NCBI RefSeq assembly: GCF_022484265.1
Contig: NZ_JAKVLR010000001.1
Coordinates: forward strand, 248,001-312,000
Length of the DNA: 64,000 bases
Origin: Companilactobacillus sp.
Lineage (GTDB): Bacteria; Bacillota; Bacilli; Lactobacillales; Lactobacillaceae
Direction of reading: 5' to 3'
This document shows positions 51,279 through 60,512 of the stretch, piece by piece (positions within the stretch are counted from its first letter, which is position 1; each line of letters opens with the position of its first letter). The position numbers were made by a program, and so were the translations under genes. The notes under the pieces were generated by a model. That model did not search any database and was not told where the DNA came from. It saw only the letters and a list, made by a program, of their open reading frames with translations.

Positions 51279-51325
51279 AAATAGACTACAAACCTTTGCT
51301 AAGGATTGTAGTCTATTTATTTTGT
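51279..51325 (+). terminator. Terminator after tex
   Basis: AAATAGACTACAA pairs with TTGTAGTCTATTT, with a T-rich tail. Confidence 0.88.
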
Positions 51326-51377
51326 ATGAAAAGAATTTAGTAAAACTTTGAATGATTAGACAGCACGTTTGCCGAAC

Positions 51378-51419
51378 AAATAGACCAAGAACTCATCAAA
51401 TTGAGTCCTTGGTCTATTT
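51378..51419. terminator. Terminator hairpin at end of minus-strand gene
   Basis: AAATAGACCAAG-ACTC pairs with GAGT-CTTGGTCTATTT directly beyond the stop of the 51421-51765 gene. Confidence 0.88.
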
Positions 51420-51420
51420 G

Positions 51421-51765
51421 TTAGAGTTTAAACACGCCATTATTAAGTGGTAACTCCACAACAGCATTGTCAGTTAAAGTAAATTCGTCCACAGTTTCAA
51501 AGGCTTTTTTAAAATCAGTTTCTTCATCGTCACTGAAAATTTCCATAATTTTCTGCATGATGTCATCCTTATCCATTACAGTATTGAATCTATAAAAATC
51601 CAAGACTTTATTAGTGGAGTTCATGGCAACAAAAGTGCCACTACTTTCAGTGCTGGTATATAAATAGCAGATGTTATCTAAATAGCCAGTCTTTTCTTTT
51701 TTGTAGAATTCTAAATTATTTAAACCGATATTCGAAAGTCTAACAAACTTGGTTTTTTTATCCAT
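51421..51765 (-). CDS. Hypothetical protein (114 aa)
   Basis: Minus-strand ORF with AAGGG upstream of ATG 51765 and a terminator right after. Soluble, acidic at the C-terminus, beta-rich N-terminus (KFVRLSNIGLNNLEFYKKEK). No family recognised. Confidence 0.6.
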   Translation of the reverse strand: MDKKTKFVRLSNIGLNNLEFYKKEKTGYLDNICYLYTSTESSGTFVAMNSTNKVLDFYRFNTVMDKDDIMQKIMEIFSDDEETDFKKAFETVDEFTLTDNAVVELPLNNGVFKL

Positions 51766-51893
51766 CGATCGTACCCTTATTTCGTTTTATTTATAAATGT
51801 TTTCCGCTATTCAATTTTGAGTTCATTCTCTAGTTTTGTCAAATGTAGTACAAAGTGTTTTAAAAATGTTAGATCAAATATCATGGAACGGCT

Positions 51894-51952
51894 AAAAATG
51901 GAGTTAATAGCTATGCCAAAATATCGTCATATACGTATCAACTCCATTTTTT
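51894..51952 (-). terminator. Terminator of ASCH-domain gene
   Basis: AAAAATGGAGTT (51894-51905) and AACTCCATTTTT bracket a 35-nt loop next to the stop of the minus-strand gene. Confidence 0.7.
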
Positions 51953-51955
51953 GAT

Positions 51956-52411
51956 TTATTTATAAACTACTTGAAATGTCTCACATAGTACAGGAATGTT
52001 GTCATTAAACGGTTGGTTATAGGCAGCATATTCTTTTTTAAAGAAATCTATGTGAACTTGACGCCAATATTCTAGTGTTCGAGGACCTTCACCTTCGTTG
52101 TAAGCGTGTTGATCAGATACCTCCATTAATGGATAAGATTTAACTTCCAGCTCTAGAATGATACAGACAGGTTGTTGTTGTCCATCGAGAATAATTATAT
52201 AATCTCCGGCTTTTGGCATCTTTTCACCACTCAATGCATAAAGATCTAAGGCAGAAGAAGTACCTGTTTTAACACCGTCTTTGATCAAGTTGGCCAGTTC
52301 ATTGTTAGTCTTTACATCGCCCTCAAAACCTAAAGTAAATGCGTCATGCTCATCACTAATAACTTCAGGATGTTCTGAACGAAAGTTTTTCCAATAAGTT
52401 GTCTGATCCAT
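51956..52411 (-). CDS. ASCH domain protein
   Basis: A 151-residue protein; GAGATG lies before ATG 52411. The ASCH/PUA-like signature is visible: TLGFEGDVKTNNELANLIKDGVKTGTSSAL, broken here as GDVKTNNELA and GVKTGTSSALDLY, then PKAGDYIIILDG and a late EGEGPRTLEYWRQVHIDFF. ASCH proteins bind or modify RNA; some hydrolyse N4-acetylcytidine. Confidence 0.85.
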   Translation of the reverse strand: MDQTTYWKNFRSEHPEVISDEHDAFTLGFEGDVKTNNELANLIKDGVKTGTSSALDLYALSGEKMPKAGDYIIILDGQQQPVCIILELEVKSYPLMEVSDQHAYNEGEGPRTLEYWRQVHIDFFKKEYAAYNQPFNDNIPVLCETFQVVYK

Positions 52412-52541
52412 TTGTTATACATCTCATTTTTGAATGGTTCTTCAATATTTCCAATCAAATTCTCTAATTTATCTGAGTAGGGACTGCTTTAAATTATGAA
52501 CATGTGTATTATTCCCACAATAAATTTCTATAAACAAAATT

Positions 52542-52582
52542 GGTCGGAGAAATTCCGATTAAATACCGAAATCTTTCCGACC
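52542..52582 (-). terminator. Probable terminator of the peptidase gene
   Basis: GGTCGGA (52542-52548) and TCCGACC (52576-52582) form an imperfect long hairpin about 70 nt past the minus-strand stop, followed on that strand by AATTTTG. Confidence 0.6.
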
Positions 52583-52651
52583 GACTTGTTGTTTAAATTA
52601 AACTTGAACTACTGGTATGCAGTTCTAGATATACGTTTTCAATCTTTTTTA

Positions 52652-53881
52652 CTATGCCAAATATTTCTTGGCAATGTCTTTATAAATCGTAATGTATTGT
52701 AAGTAGTCATCTTCAAAACAGAATTCATTGATCTGGTGAGCACTCTCGTTACCAGGACCAGCAACGATAACTTCTAGTTTTGGATTAGCTCTAACAAATT
52801 GTGATGCATCTGTACCACCTGGAGCACCGACAACGACACAGTCCTGTCCCCAGACCTCTTTATAGACTTCACGACCAGTTGTGACAAGTTTTGAATTTAA
52901 GTCTGTCTTAACTGGTAGGTTACTTGAATCTACGACTAGTTCCAGGTTCATTCTTGGATCGGCATCGTTCATCTTGTCGATCAAGTCTTGAACGTCCTTT
53001 AAGATCTTATCGTTATCGTATTCGGGGATAGTTCTGATTTTTGCACCGAGGTAAGCTAAATCAGGAATCGTATTTGGTTGGTCACCAGCCTTAAACACGG
53101 TCACAGCAGGTTTAGTTGTACCCAAAGCATCGTCTTCATAGCTTGCCAATGTCTTGAAATACTCAGCTTGTTGGTTATAGAATTTAATTAGGTTATCAAT
53201 TGCATTGATACCAGCTTCTGGCATTGAGCTATGGGCAGCTTTACCATGTGAGATCACACGATAATCGACTGAACCTTTATGTGCTGCAAAAAATGAGTTG
53301 CGTCCAAATTTAGTTGGGTTTGGTTGAGGGATATTCAACAAACCGCTTCCGGCAAGTTTATTGATTACAAGTTGCGATGAACCATTACTTGGTTCACCAA
53401 CTATCAAGGCACTCAAGTCATCAGCGTAGCCTTCTTTTGACAATTGTTGGGCACCGATTTCGCCTTTTTCTTCACCAACAGTAGCAATGAACTTGATTTG
53501 ACCGGTGAATGAGTCGTCTTCATTTAGCTCGATCATGGCGATTGCGAGGGCAGACAAGCCACTCTTCATATCTGCAGCACCACGGCCAATAATCTTTCCA
53601 TCGATATGTTTAGGATTAAAAGGTCCGTAAGTCCATTTGTCTGCTTCAACAGGGTCAACGACATCTTCGTGACCAGTAAAGCCTAAAACAGGTCCTTGTG
53701 AATCTTTGTTGATCGTAGCAATCAGGTTGTAACGATTCTCGTCGACCTTGTTATATTCACTTTCAATCCCATTTTTACTAAATAAGTCCTTTAAATAATC
53801 AGCGACTAATTTCTCATCGCCGTTGACTGTTTGGAGCTTGATAATATCATCTAAAATAGATAATCTTTCTTGTTTATCCAT
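52652..53881 (-). CDS. ArgE/DapE family metallopeptidase
   Basis: Start ATG 53881 preceded by GGAGGA (the longer frame to 53899 starts before the RBS); 409 residues. M20 family: FTGHEDVVDP (His and Asp zinc ligands), IGRGAADMKSGLSA, VGEEKGEIGA (catalytic Glu) and a VGAPGGTDAS region. Annotated in lactobacilli as succinyl-diaminopimelate desuccinylase or an ArgE-type deacylase. No lysine-pathway genes are near, so the substrate is uncertain. Confidence 0.88.
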   Translation of the reverse strand: MDKQERLSILDDIIKLQTVNGDEKLVADYLKDLFSKNGIESEYNKVDENRYNLIATINKDSQGPVLGFTGHEDVVDPVEADKWTYGPFNPKHIDGKIIGRGAADMKSGLSALAIAMIELNEDDSFTGQIKFIATVGEEKGEIGAQQLSKEGYADDLSALIVGEPSNGSSQLVINKLAGSGLLNIPQPNPTKFGRNSFFAAHKGSVDYRVISHGKAAHSSMPEAGINAIDNLIKFYNQQAEYFKTLASYEDDALGTTKPAVTVFKAGDQPNTIPDLAYLGAKIRTIPEYDNDKILKDVQDLIDKMNDADPRMNLELVVDSSNLPVKTDLNSKLVTTGREVYKEVWGQDCVVVGAPGGTDASQFVRANPKLEVIVAGPGNESAHQINEFCFEDDYLQYITIYKDIAKKYLA

Positions 53882-53993
53882 AAGGATTCCTCCAATCATT
53901 TATAATAATGCTCATCTTAAGTATAATATTATTTGAAGAGAAATGTACGGAAATACTGGTTAATCAACAATAATTGAAAACGTGGTGATTTTA

Positions 53994-54179
53994 ATGAATT
54001 TATTAATGAAAATTGATCGATGGTTAGGAATAATTTTATTAGTTGCAGGTGTGTTGAGCTTTATATTCAAATGGTTCTCAAATCAAACCTGTTTGATTTA
54101 TGTTGGAGTGGGTTTAATTTTACTATTGATTTCAGCCACAGAGGACAAAAGAGGGACAAGAAAAAAGAACACCCGCTAG
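53994..54179 (+). CDS. Small membrane protein (61 aa)
   Basis: Start ATG 53994 (GTG 53982 is part of the RBS region). Two membrane helices (LGIILLVAGVLSFIFKWF and YVGVGLILLLISA) and a basic tail ending KRGTRKKNTR. Function unknown. Confidence 0.5.
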   Translation: MNLLMKIDRWLGIILLVAGVLSFIFKWFSNQTCLIYVGVGLILLLISATEDKRGTRKKNTR

Positions 54180-54188
54180 GGTGTTCTT
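54165..54188. terminator. Bidirectional terminator
   Basis: AAGAACACCC pairs with GGGTGTTCTT around a 4-nt loop, between convergent small genes. Confidence 0.85.
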
Positions 54189-54191
54189 AGT

Positions 54192-54395
54192 TTAATTTAC
54201 TTTTCTGCGACCTTCAGGCGTGTATTTAGCACGCTCTCTGGCCAAATGATTTCTTTTAAATAAGTAATAGACTCCACCAATGATCACAGCAAGTAATGCT
54301 AGTGGCATGATAACGTGGATGAATAGTGCGAATAGAGCAATGGAAATTGCTAGAATCAAGAACCATTTGAGTAGTCCTGTAATTGGGTTACGCAA
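54192..54395 (-). CDS. Small membrane protein (67 aa)
   Basis: TTG start at 54395 with GAGGGAAA upstream. Long hydrophobic region (LILAISIALFALFIHVIM, then LALLAVIIGGVYYLF) followed by a basic tail KRNHLARERAKY. Two membrane helices. Unknown function. Confidence 0.6.
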   Translation of the reverse strand: MRNPITGLLKWFLILAISIALFALFIHVIMPLALLAVIIGGVYYLFKRNHLARERAKYTPEGRRKVN

Positions 54396-54468
54396 TTAAA
54401 ATTTTCCCTCTTCCTTCTTTAATGTGAGTTTATATTCGTTCATTTCTGCATAAAAGTCAAGGAAAAGG

Positions 54469-54497
54469 TTGCACTTATATAAAAATACTTGTATAGT
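54469..54497 (+). promoter_or_regulatory. SigmaA promoter
   Basis: TTGCAC (54469-54474) and TATAGT (54492-54497) with a 17-bp spacer, upstream of the 43-aa gene. Confidence 0.75.
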
Positions 54498-54552
54498 AAT
54501 CTGCAGTCGCTACCTCTTAGTAACACGGAACATAAAGGAGGTGTGAATAATT

Positions 54553-54684
54553 ATGAAATATAGAATTCTATTAGATATGGATGACCAATTATTCACAGCA
54601 GTAGATGTTAAAGATTCCAATAATTATGGTAACGGTACTACCATTGAACAAGCAATCTCAAACTTAAAACAAAAAGCTGCATAA
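54553..54684 (+). CDS. Small protein (43 aa)
   Basis: ATG 54553 follows AAAGGAGGTG (54535-54544), a near-perfect RBS, and has its own promoter and terminator. The product starts MKYRILLDMDDQLFTAVDVK and ends SNLKQKAA. It is soluble and too short for motif assignment. The complete transcription unit argues that it is a real gene. Confidence 0.65.
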   Translation: MKYRILLDMDDQLFTAVDVKDSNNYGNGTTIEQAISNLKQKAA

Positions 54685-54687
54685 CTA

Positions 54688-54727
54688 AAATAGGAGTGAA
54701 TTCAAAACGAATTCACTCCTATTTTTT
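54688..54727. terminator. Bidirectional terminator
   Basis: AAATAGGAGTGAATT pairs with AATTCACTCCTATTT; T6 on the plus strand, and the reverse serves ybaK. Confidence 0.93.
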
Positions 54728-55232
54728 ATTCCGGTTCATCGACTCCAAAGTCGCCAAATGTAGCATTAACGGACTTTGCCAAGTCGTGTGGTTCGATAAT
54801 GACCGAATAACCAACTTTACCAGCTGAAACGATGATTTTATCGGAATGATCAGCCTCGCTGTCGAAGTATATTGGATAGTTGTGTAATGAACGAATTCCG
54901 ACAGGGCTATTGGCCCCGTGCTCAAATCCACTAGTTTTTACTAAGTCTTTCAGTGGAACCATACCGACTTTTTTATTGCCAGAAAGCTTTGCTAATTTTT
55001 TGTAGCTGATGTGCTTGTCCAGTGCGACCATACCCACGAGTGGTCCGGTCTTATTACCAGTTAGAACTAAAGTCTTATAAATTTTGATACCATCACGAGT
55101 GCTGTCGTCCGTGACGAGTTCTTGGGTATCGCCGTCTGCTTTCGTTGCAAATGTGATTGCTTCATATGGGACTTTTTGCTTGTCTAAGATTTTTTCAACT
55201 AATGTTTTGGAAACTTTTTTCTTTTTACTCAA
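54726..55232 (-). CDS. ybaK: YbaK-type Cys-tRNA(Pro) deacylase
   Basis: TTG 55232 is preferred (GGTGAT spaced before it), GTG 55241 is the alternative; 168 or 171 residues. YbaK fold: ALDKHISYKKLAKLSG, GMVPLKDLVKTSGFEHGANSPVG, KIIVSAGKVGYSVIIEP. It removes mischarged cysteine from tRNA(Pro). With prdX (47834) and the broken dtd (60512) it is one of three trans-editing genes in this window. Confidence 0.88.
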   Translation of the reverse strand: MSKKKKVSKTLVEKILDKQKVPYEAITFATKADGDTQELVTDDSTRDGIKIYKTLVLTGNKTGPLVGMVALDKHISYKKLAKLSGNKKVGMVPLKDLVKTSGFEHGANSPVGIRSLHNYPIYFDSEADHSDKIIVSAGKVGYSVIIEPHDLAKSVNATFGDFGVDEPE

Positions 55233-55415
55233 ATTGATCACCAGGGATTTCTATTGTTTTCTAACAATTATGATTACTTTAATCATAACAAATATCAATA
55301 TATTTTGTTTAATTGAAAACTGATCGAAAATTATCCAAAAAAAATTCGATTTTAACGCCATTTTTTTAAACGTGTTATATAATTAAGCATTGTAAATATG
55401 AAAGGACAGATGAAA

Positions 55416-55595
55416 ATGGGTCTCTTTAGTAAGAAAAAAAGTGAAAATGATCCCGCTGATAACGACTTTAGCAAGATTTCTCAAGAAATCAAAAAAAGCC
55501 CTAAAAGATTGACTCAGGCTCAAAATCTTTTTAAAAATGATTCTTCCAAACGCAATCCAGCGGCGGATGTGAGAAAAGAGTCTGAATCAAAATAG
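55416..55595 (+). CDS. Small basic protein (59 aa)
   Basis: ATG 55416 is best spaced from AAAGGA (55401-55406). The sequence MGLFSKKKSENDPADN is followed by a Lys/Ser-rich body, with no membrane helix. It is soluble and probably disordered. Function unknown. Confidence 0.55.
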   Translation: MGLFSKKKSENDPADNDFSKISQEIKKSPKRLTQAQNLFKNDSSKRNPAADVRKESESK

Positions 55596-55674
55596 TTGAC
55601 GTTTAGAAAAATATAATCTTTATTATAAGTAAATATTATGATAAACTATAAAAAACGATTTCAAAGGAGTAATT

Positions 55675-56076
55675 ATGCCAATTACAACTGATAAAACCGC
55701 TATTTTACGACATAATATTTTTTTAGAAAAATTTCTGACCTACCGTGTTGTTTTTCAAGAATATTTTAAAACTATGGATCTCATTGAACGTGGGGAAGTT
55801 TTAAAATATGAAACCTATTCAAGATTAGCAAATAATTTCCTATTAAACGTCAAAATTTATAGTCATATTTGCAAATCATTTATCGAAAAACAAAATCTGC
55901 AAGGATCAGCAATGGAAGTTAAGCTAAATGGCTACCTTGCAGATTTGGTTCAAGGAGTGGATTGCCTTGACACTGATCAAAATTTGTTGGACCGCTCAAA
56001 AATGAAGTTAGCGTCAGCTCGAATTCAACAGTCAGAACGAGAATTTATTAATACAATTGGAAGCAGTTTAGCTTAA
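55675..56076 (+). CDS. Hypothetical helical protein (133 aa)
   Basis: RBS AAAGGAGT at 55663-55670. Mostly helical and soluble, starting MPITTDKTAILRHNIFLEKF. Own terminator at the end. No recognised family. Confidence 0.65.
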   Translation: MPITTDKTAILRHNIFLEKFLTYRVVFQEYFKTMDLIERGEVLKYETYSRLANNFLLNVKIYSHICKSFIEKQNLQGSAMEVKLNGYLADLVQGVDCLDTDQNLLDRSKMKLASARIQQSEREFINTIGSSLA

Positions 56077-56099
56077 GACGTGATCTACGTCTTTTTTTT
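56076..56099 (+). terminator. Rho-independent terminator
   Basis: AGACGT and ACGTCT stem with T7. Confidence 0.85.
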
Positions 56100-56149
56100 A
56101 TTGCAAAAATTTAGTAATGTAAGAGGTAACTATGGAGGAATTCAATTAG

Positions 56150-57109
56150 ATGAAGTGGAAAAAAATTAGTGTTGAGATACCCAATGATTTCGATGAAGAA
56201 ATTATTTCAGACGTTTTAATGAAAGTTGGAGCGCAAGGCACCGAAATTATCGATAATGATGATTCATCGGTTCATTTAAATTACGGCGAGATCTACGATG
56301 CAAAAGCTCAGTTACCATTTGTAACCGTTAATGCTTATTTTGATGAAGATAATTTTTCTCAAAAAATTGTCACTGATTTAACTGAGGAGATTAACAATTT
56401 AAATAACTTTGGCTTTGACGTCTCAAACGTTGCAGTTAAAACATCAGACTTAGATGATGCCGACTGGGAAAATAATTGGAAACAATATTATCATCCGATC
56501 CACATCAGCCGTTATTTGACGGTAGTTCCTCAATGGGTCAATTATGAGGCTCAAGATAAAGAGACAACGATCATTATGGATCCAGGCAAATCATTTGGGA
56601 CGGGAACACATCCAACAACCTTTACTTGTATGCAAGCACTAGAATTGATTCTAGGCGATGCAAAGTCAATGTATGACGTTGGAACTGGCTCGGGTATTTT
56701 ATCGATCCAGGCACGAAAACTTGGAGTTAAAGATATTACCGCATTTGACTTGGATCCAGAAGCTGTTGAAGCTGCCAAGTTGAATCTGCAATTAAACGAT
56801 GACTGTAAAGACATTGAAGTCTTCAAAAACTCCTTGCTTGATGGTGTTGATGGGAAAGTCGATGTTATCGTCGCCAATATTTTGGCGGACATCATCCTCC
56901 AATTCGTCCCTGATATTCAAAAACATCTTAATCCCAATGGGTTTGTGATCTTATCAGGGATCATCAATGAAAAAGAACAACAAATTACCGATGCCATGGA
57001 AAAACAGGGCTTTGGCGTAATTGAAGTCTTCCACCTAAAAGGCTGGTCAACTTTGATTTGTAAACAACAAAAAGATATCGAGGCACAAAATGGAGCAATA
57101 CTTCGTTAA
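56150..57109 (+). CDS. prmA: Ribosomal protein L11 methyltransferase
   Basis: A 319-residue protein with RBS GGAGGAA. N-terminal substrate domain, then DPGKSFGTGTHPTT and the SAM motif DVGTGSGILSI and VANILADIIL. Trimethylates ribosomal protein L11. Overlaps rsmE by 20 nt, a common gene pair in Firmicutes. Confidence 0.95.
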   Translation: MKWKKISVEIPNDFDEEIISDVLMKVGAQGTEIIDNDDSSVHLNYGEIYDAKAQLPFVTVNAYFDEDNFSQKIVTDLTEEINNLNNFGFDVSNVAVKTSDLDDADWENNWKQYYHPIHISRYLTVVPQWVNYEAQDKETTIIMDPGKSFGTGTHPTTFTCMQALELILGDAKSMYDVGTGSGILSIQARKLGVKDITAFDLDPEAVEAAKLNLQLNDDCKDIEVFKNSLLDGVDGKVDVIVANILADIILQFVPDIQKHLNPNGFVILSGIINEKEQQITDAMEKQGFGVIEVFHLKGWSTLICKQQKDIEAQNGAILR

Positions 57110-57842
57110 TAGTACAATTACTTCAGATCAATTTAGGTTAGATGATCGAGAACAATACAAACACATCATTATCGTCTTGCGACATCAAGTTGGCGATGAA
57201 CTGTTTTTTGTCGATGAAAACAGTGATTTGTTCCATGCCACATTGGCAGAAATTCAACCTGGGCAAGCGATTTTTGATGTTAAAAAAAGCGATAAACCTA
57301 CGACTGAATTGCCAGTACAAGTTACGATTGCTTGTTCACTATCAAAAAAGGATAAAGTAGAGTGGATCACTCAAAAATCGACTGAATTAGGTGCCACGAA
57401 GATAATTTTCTTTAATTCACGTTATTCGATCATGCAGTGGAAGAATAACGTGGTTGATAAAAAACTACAGCGCCTGCAAGAGATTGCCAAAAACGCAGCA
57501 CAACAATCAAAACGACGGGTTATTCCAACAGTATCTTTCTTGAAAAAATTTGACGATCTGACAAAATTGGATGATGAAGTCAAATTAGTCGCTTATGAAG
57601 AATCCGCCAAACAGGGCGAGACTAGTAAATTGCACCAAGTAATGACGCATGATCAAACAGACTCAATCCTGGGCGTGTTTGGTCCAGAAGGTGGTTTTTC
57701 CCCCGAGGAAGTCGATACTTTAGTTACCAACGGATATTCATCAATTGGTTTAGGTCCAAGAATTTTACGAGCAGAAACAGCCCCCATGTACCTCTTATCA
57801 GTGATATCCTATAATTATGAATTACGAATGAATGAGGAATAA
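57090..57842 (+). CDS. rsmE: 16S rRNA m3U1498 methyltransferase
   Basis: A 250-residue SPOUT methyltransferase. RHQVGDELFFVDE in the PUA part; GPEGGFSPEEVD and LGPRILRAETAP form the trefoil-knot SAM site. Translationally coupled to prmA by overlap. Confidence 0.95.
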   Translation: MEQYFVNSTITSDQFRLDDREQYKHIIIVLRHQVGDELFFVDENSDLFHATLAEIQPGQAIFDVKKSDKPTTELPVQVTIACSLSKKDKVEWITQKSTELGATKIIFFNSRYSIMQWKNNVVDKKLQRLQEIAKNAAQQSKRRVIPTVSFLKKFDDLTKLDDEVKLVAYEESAKQGETSKLHQVMTHDQTDSILGVFGPEGGFSPEEVDTLVTNGYSSIGLGPRILRAETAPMYLLSVISYNYELRMNEE

Positions 57843-57845
57843 ACT

Positions 57846-58178
57846 TTGAAGAATCTTTGGACGACAGTCAAAAAGTCAAAAACAACATATATCACACTAA
57901 TTTCTTTGGTATTGGCCTTTATCATGCCAATATTGTTAAATGTATTCCACTTGGGTAGAAGTAACCGAATTATCTTCTTGTTTTTTGTTATCAACATCTT
58001 ATTTGCAGGGTTCATGGGATGGTTTGCGAAAAAATATTCGCTTTCGTTTTATAATCTAATAATCTTCCCGGTAATTTTTGTAATCAGTGTTTTTGCAAAA
58101 TACGGTCGATATGGTTATTTCTTAGCTGGAATTTATTTGGTTTTAAGTATTTTGATTTATTTCTTGTTTGATGATTAA
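57846..58178 (+). CDS. Hypothetical membrane protein
   Basis: TTG 57846 start, 3 nt after rsmE; 110 residues with three to four membrane helices (ITLISLVLAFIMPILLNVF, IIFLFFVINILFAGFMGWF, LIIFPVIFVISVFA). Likely in the prmA operon. Function unknown. Confidence 0.6.
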   Translation: MKNLWTTVKKSKTTYITLISLVLAFIMPILLNVFHLGRSNRIIFLFFVINILFAGFMGWFAKKYSLSFYNLIIFPVIFVISVFAKYGRYGYFLAGIYLVLSILIYFLFDD

Positions 58179-58225
58179 TATTAATTGAATTTTAATAATT
58201 AATACACGATAATAATATGTAACTC

Positions 58226-58253
58226 AAAGCACTCAGGGAGTGCTTTTTATTTT
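58226..58253 (+). terminator. Terminator-like hairpin before rel
   Basis: AAAGCACTC pairs with GAGTGCTTT around AGG, followed by a T-rich run. It lies 22 nt before the rel start and could end the prmA operon or attenuate readthrough into rel. Confidence 0.8.
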
Positions 58254-58274
58254 AGAAAAGAGGGAGTGATTAGG

Positions 58275-60512
58275 ATGAAAAAAAGAGAAGATTATACTCC
58301 TGACGAAGTCTTAGATATTTGCCGCACGTACATGAACGAGGAACACGTGGAATTCGTCAACAAGGCCTATAATTTTGCTGCCTACGTTCATAAGGAACAA
58401 AAACGCGCTACTGGCGAACCGTATATTATTCATCCTACTCAAGTAGCACAAATACTTGCATCGTTACATATGGATCCATATACAGTTGCTGCTGGATATT
58501 TGCACGATGTCGTTGAAGATACCAACATCACTTTAGGGGACGTACAAGAATTATTCGGTGAACAAGTAGCAACTATCGTTGACGGTGTCACTAAGATCAG
58601 CAAATATAAATATCATTCTCACCAAGAGTTGTTAGCTGAAAATCACCGTAAAATGTTGATTGCCACTGCCAAGGATCTTCGTGTCATCATGGTTAAGTTA
58701 GCTGATAGATTGCATAATATGCGCACTTTAAAGGCGTTGAGACCGGACAAGCAACGTCGAATTGCCAATGAAACTTTGGAAATTTACGCACCACTAGCTG
58801 ATCGCTTAGGTATTAGTAAGATCAAGTGGGAGCTAGAAGACCTATCTTTGCAATATATCAATCCTCAACAGTATTACAGAATCGTTCATTTGATGAACAG
58901 CAAACGTGATCAACGCGAAGGTTATATCGCGGAAGCAATCAAATATATTAAGACTAATGTTGATTCATTAGGAATTAAATACGAAATTTATGGTCGTCCA
59001 AAGCATATTTATTCAATCTACAAAAAAATGCGTGACAAGCATAAACAATTTTCTGAATTGTATGATTTGTTAGCGATTCGAATCGTGGTCGACACAGTTA
59101 AGGATTGTTATGCAGTTTTAGGTTCAATCCACTCCAAATGGAAGCCTATTCCTGGGCGTTTTAAAGATTATATCGCTGTTCCAAAGACAAATGGCTATCA
59201 ATCATTGCACACGACGATTATCGGTCCTGGTGGTCAACCACTCGAAGTTCAGATCAGAACCTTCAAGATGCATGATGTGGCTGAATATGGTGTTGCAGCT
59301 CACTGGGCTTATAAAGAAGGTAACTTCAAGGGAGTTCACCTAGATGAAGATGAGCAAAAAATCGATGTCTTCCGTGAGATCCTAGAATTACAAGAAAATT
59401 CTGACAATGCGGCTGATTTTATGAAGTCAGTTAAAGGTGAGATTTTTAATGACCGCGTCTATGTCTTTACCCCACAAGGCGAAGTTATTGAATTGCCAAA
59501 GGGATCGGTTCCACTTGATTTTGCCTATCAGGTCCACACTGAAGTTGGTAGTCACTCTGTTGGTGCCAAAGTTAATGGCAGAATGGTTCCATTGAACTAT
59601 CAACTTAAAAATGGCGATATCGTGGAAATGCTGACGTCCGCCAATGCAAAACCGAGCCGTGATTGGGTCAAGCTTGTCTACACATCAAGAGCTAGAAATA
59701 AGATCAAACGTTATTTCCGGATCATTGATCGTGAAGCTAACATTACTTTGGGCCACGAATTGATTGAAGAGGAACTTAAGAATCAGTCACTATCGCCAAA
59801 GAAATATCTCGACAAAACTCACATTGAAAAAGTTGTCCAACGATTCACTTATTCTGACGAGGATGAATTATTCAACGCTGTTGGTTATGGCGAATTGTCG
59901 CCACTGAACGTGGTTCATAAGTTGATCAACGAAGATCCTGAGAATAAAAAAGAAACTGAACGTAAAGAACTCGAAGAAAAAGTTATCACTAATGAAGACA
60001 AGAATGAACGTAAGGTTCCGAATGAACATGTTCAAAATAAGATTCAAAAGGAACGTAGCAATGCCAATAACAGTATTTCTGTTGAGGGAATCGATAATTT
60101 GTTGATCAGACTGGCTAAATGCTGCAACCCAATTCCTGGAGACGATATCGTCGGATATATCACCAAGGGTAGGGGTCTTACTATTCACCGTGCAGATTGT
60201 CCAAACGTCCAAAGTGAAGAAGCTAAGAAACGCTTTATTGAGGTTAGTTGGGACAATGTTACTAGCGACAAGCGTTACATTGCCGAGCTAGATATCTATG
60301 GATTTAATCGCAACGGCTTGTTGAACGATATTCTCCAAGTTATTAATTCAACGACCAACGCCTTGAATAATGTCAATGGTTCTTTAGATAAAGACAAAAT
60401 GGCAATTATTCATGTTAGCGTTGGCGTAAACAATAAAGCACATTTGGATCAAATTATTTCTAAATTAAATAGTGTTCCAGATGTCTATCAAGTAAAGAGG
60501 ACGATTGAATAA
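58275..60512 (+). CDS. rel: Bifunctional (p)ppGpp synthetase/hydrolase
   Basis: Start ATG 58275 (GGGAG 58262-58266; GTG 58266 overlaps it); 745 residues. HD hydrolase domain with LHDVVEDTN, synthetase domain with EVQIRTFKMHDVAEYGVAAHW, TGS domain (RVYVFTPQGEVIELPKGSVP), zinc-finger-like CCNPIPGDD and a C-terminal ACT domain. It controls the stringent response. A TAATG overlap joins it to dtd, the usual rel-dtd pair. Confidence 0.96.
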   Translation: MKKREDYTPDEVLDICRTYMNEEHVEFVNKAYNFAAYVHKEQKRATGEPYIIHPTQVAQILASLHMDPYTVAAGYLHDVVEDTNITLGDVQELFGEQVATIVDGVTKISKYKYHSHQELLAENHRKMLIATAKDLRVIMVKLADRLHNMRTLKALRPDKQRRIANETLEIYAPLADRLGISKIKWELEDLSLQYINPQQYYRIVHLMNSKRDQREGYIAEAIKYIKTNVDSLGIKYEIYGRPKHIYSIYKKMRDKHKQFSELYDLLAIRIVVDTVKDCYAVLGSIHSKWKPIPGRFKDYIAVPKTNGYQSLHTTIIGPGGQPLEVQIRTFKMHDVAEYGVAAHWAYKEGNFKGVHLDEDEQKIDVFREILELQENSDNAADFMKSVKGEIFNDRVYVFTPQGEVIELPKGSVPLDFAYQVHTEVGSHSVGAKVNGRMVPLNYQLKNGDIVEMLTSANAKPSRDWVKLVYTSRARNKIKRYFRIIDREANITLGHELIEEELKNQSLSPKKYLDKTHIEKVVQRFTYSDEDELFNAVGYGELSPLNVVHKLINEDPENKKETERKELEEKVITNEDKNERKVPNEHVQNKIQKERSNANNSISVEGIDNLLIRLAKCCNPIPGDDIVGYITKGRGLTIHRADCPNVQSEEAKKRFIEVSWDNVTSDKRYIAELDIYGFNRNGLLNDILQVINSTTNALNNVNGSLDKDKMAIIHVSVGVNNKAHLDQIISKLNSVPDVYQVKRTIE

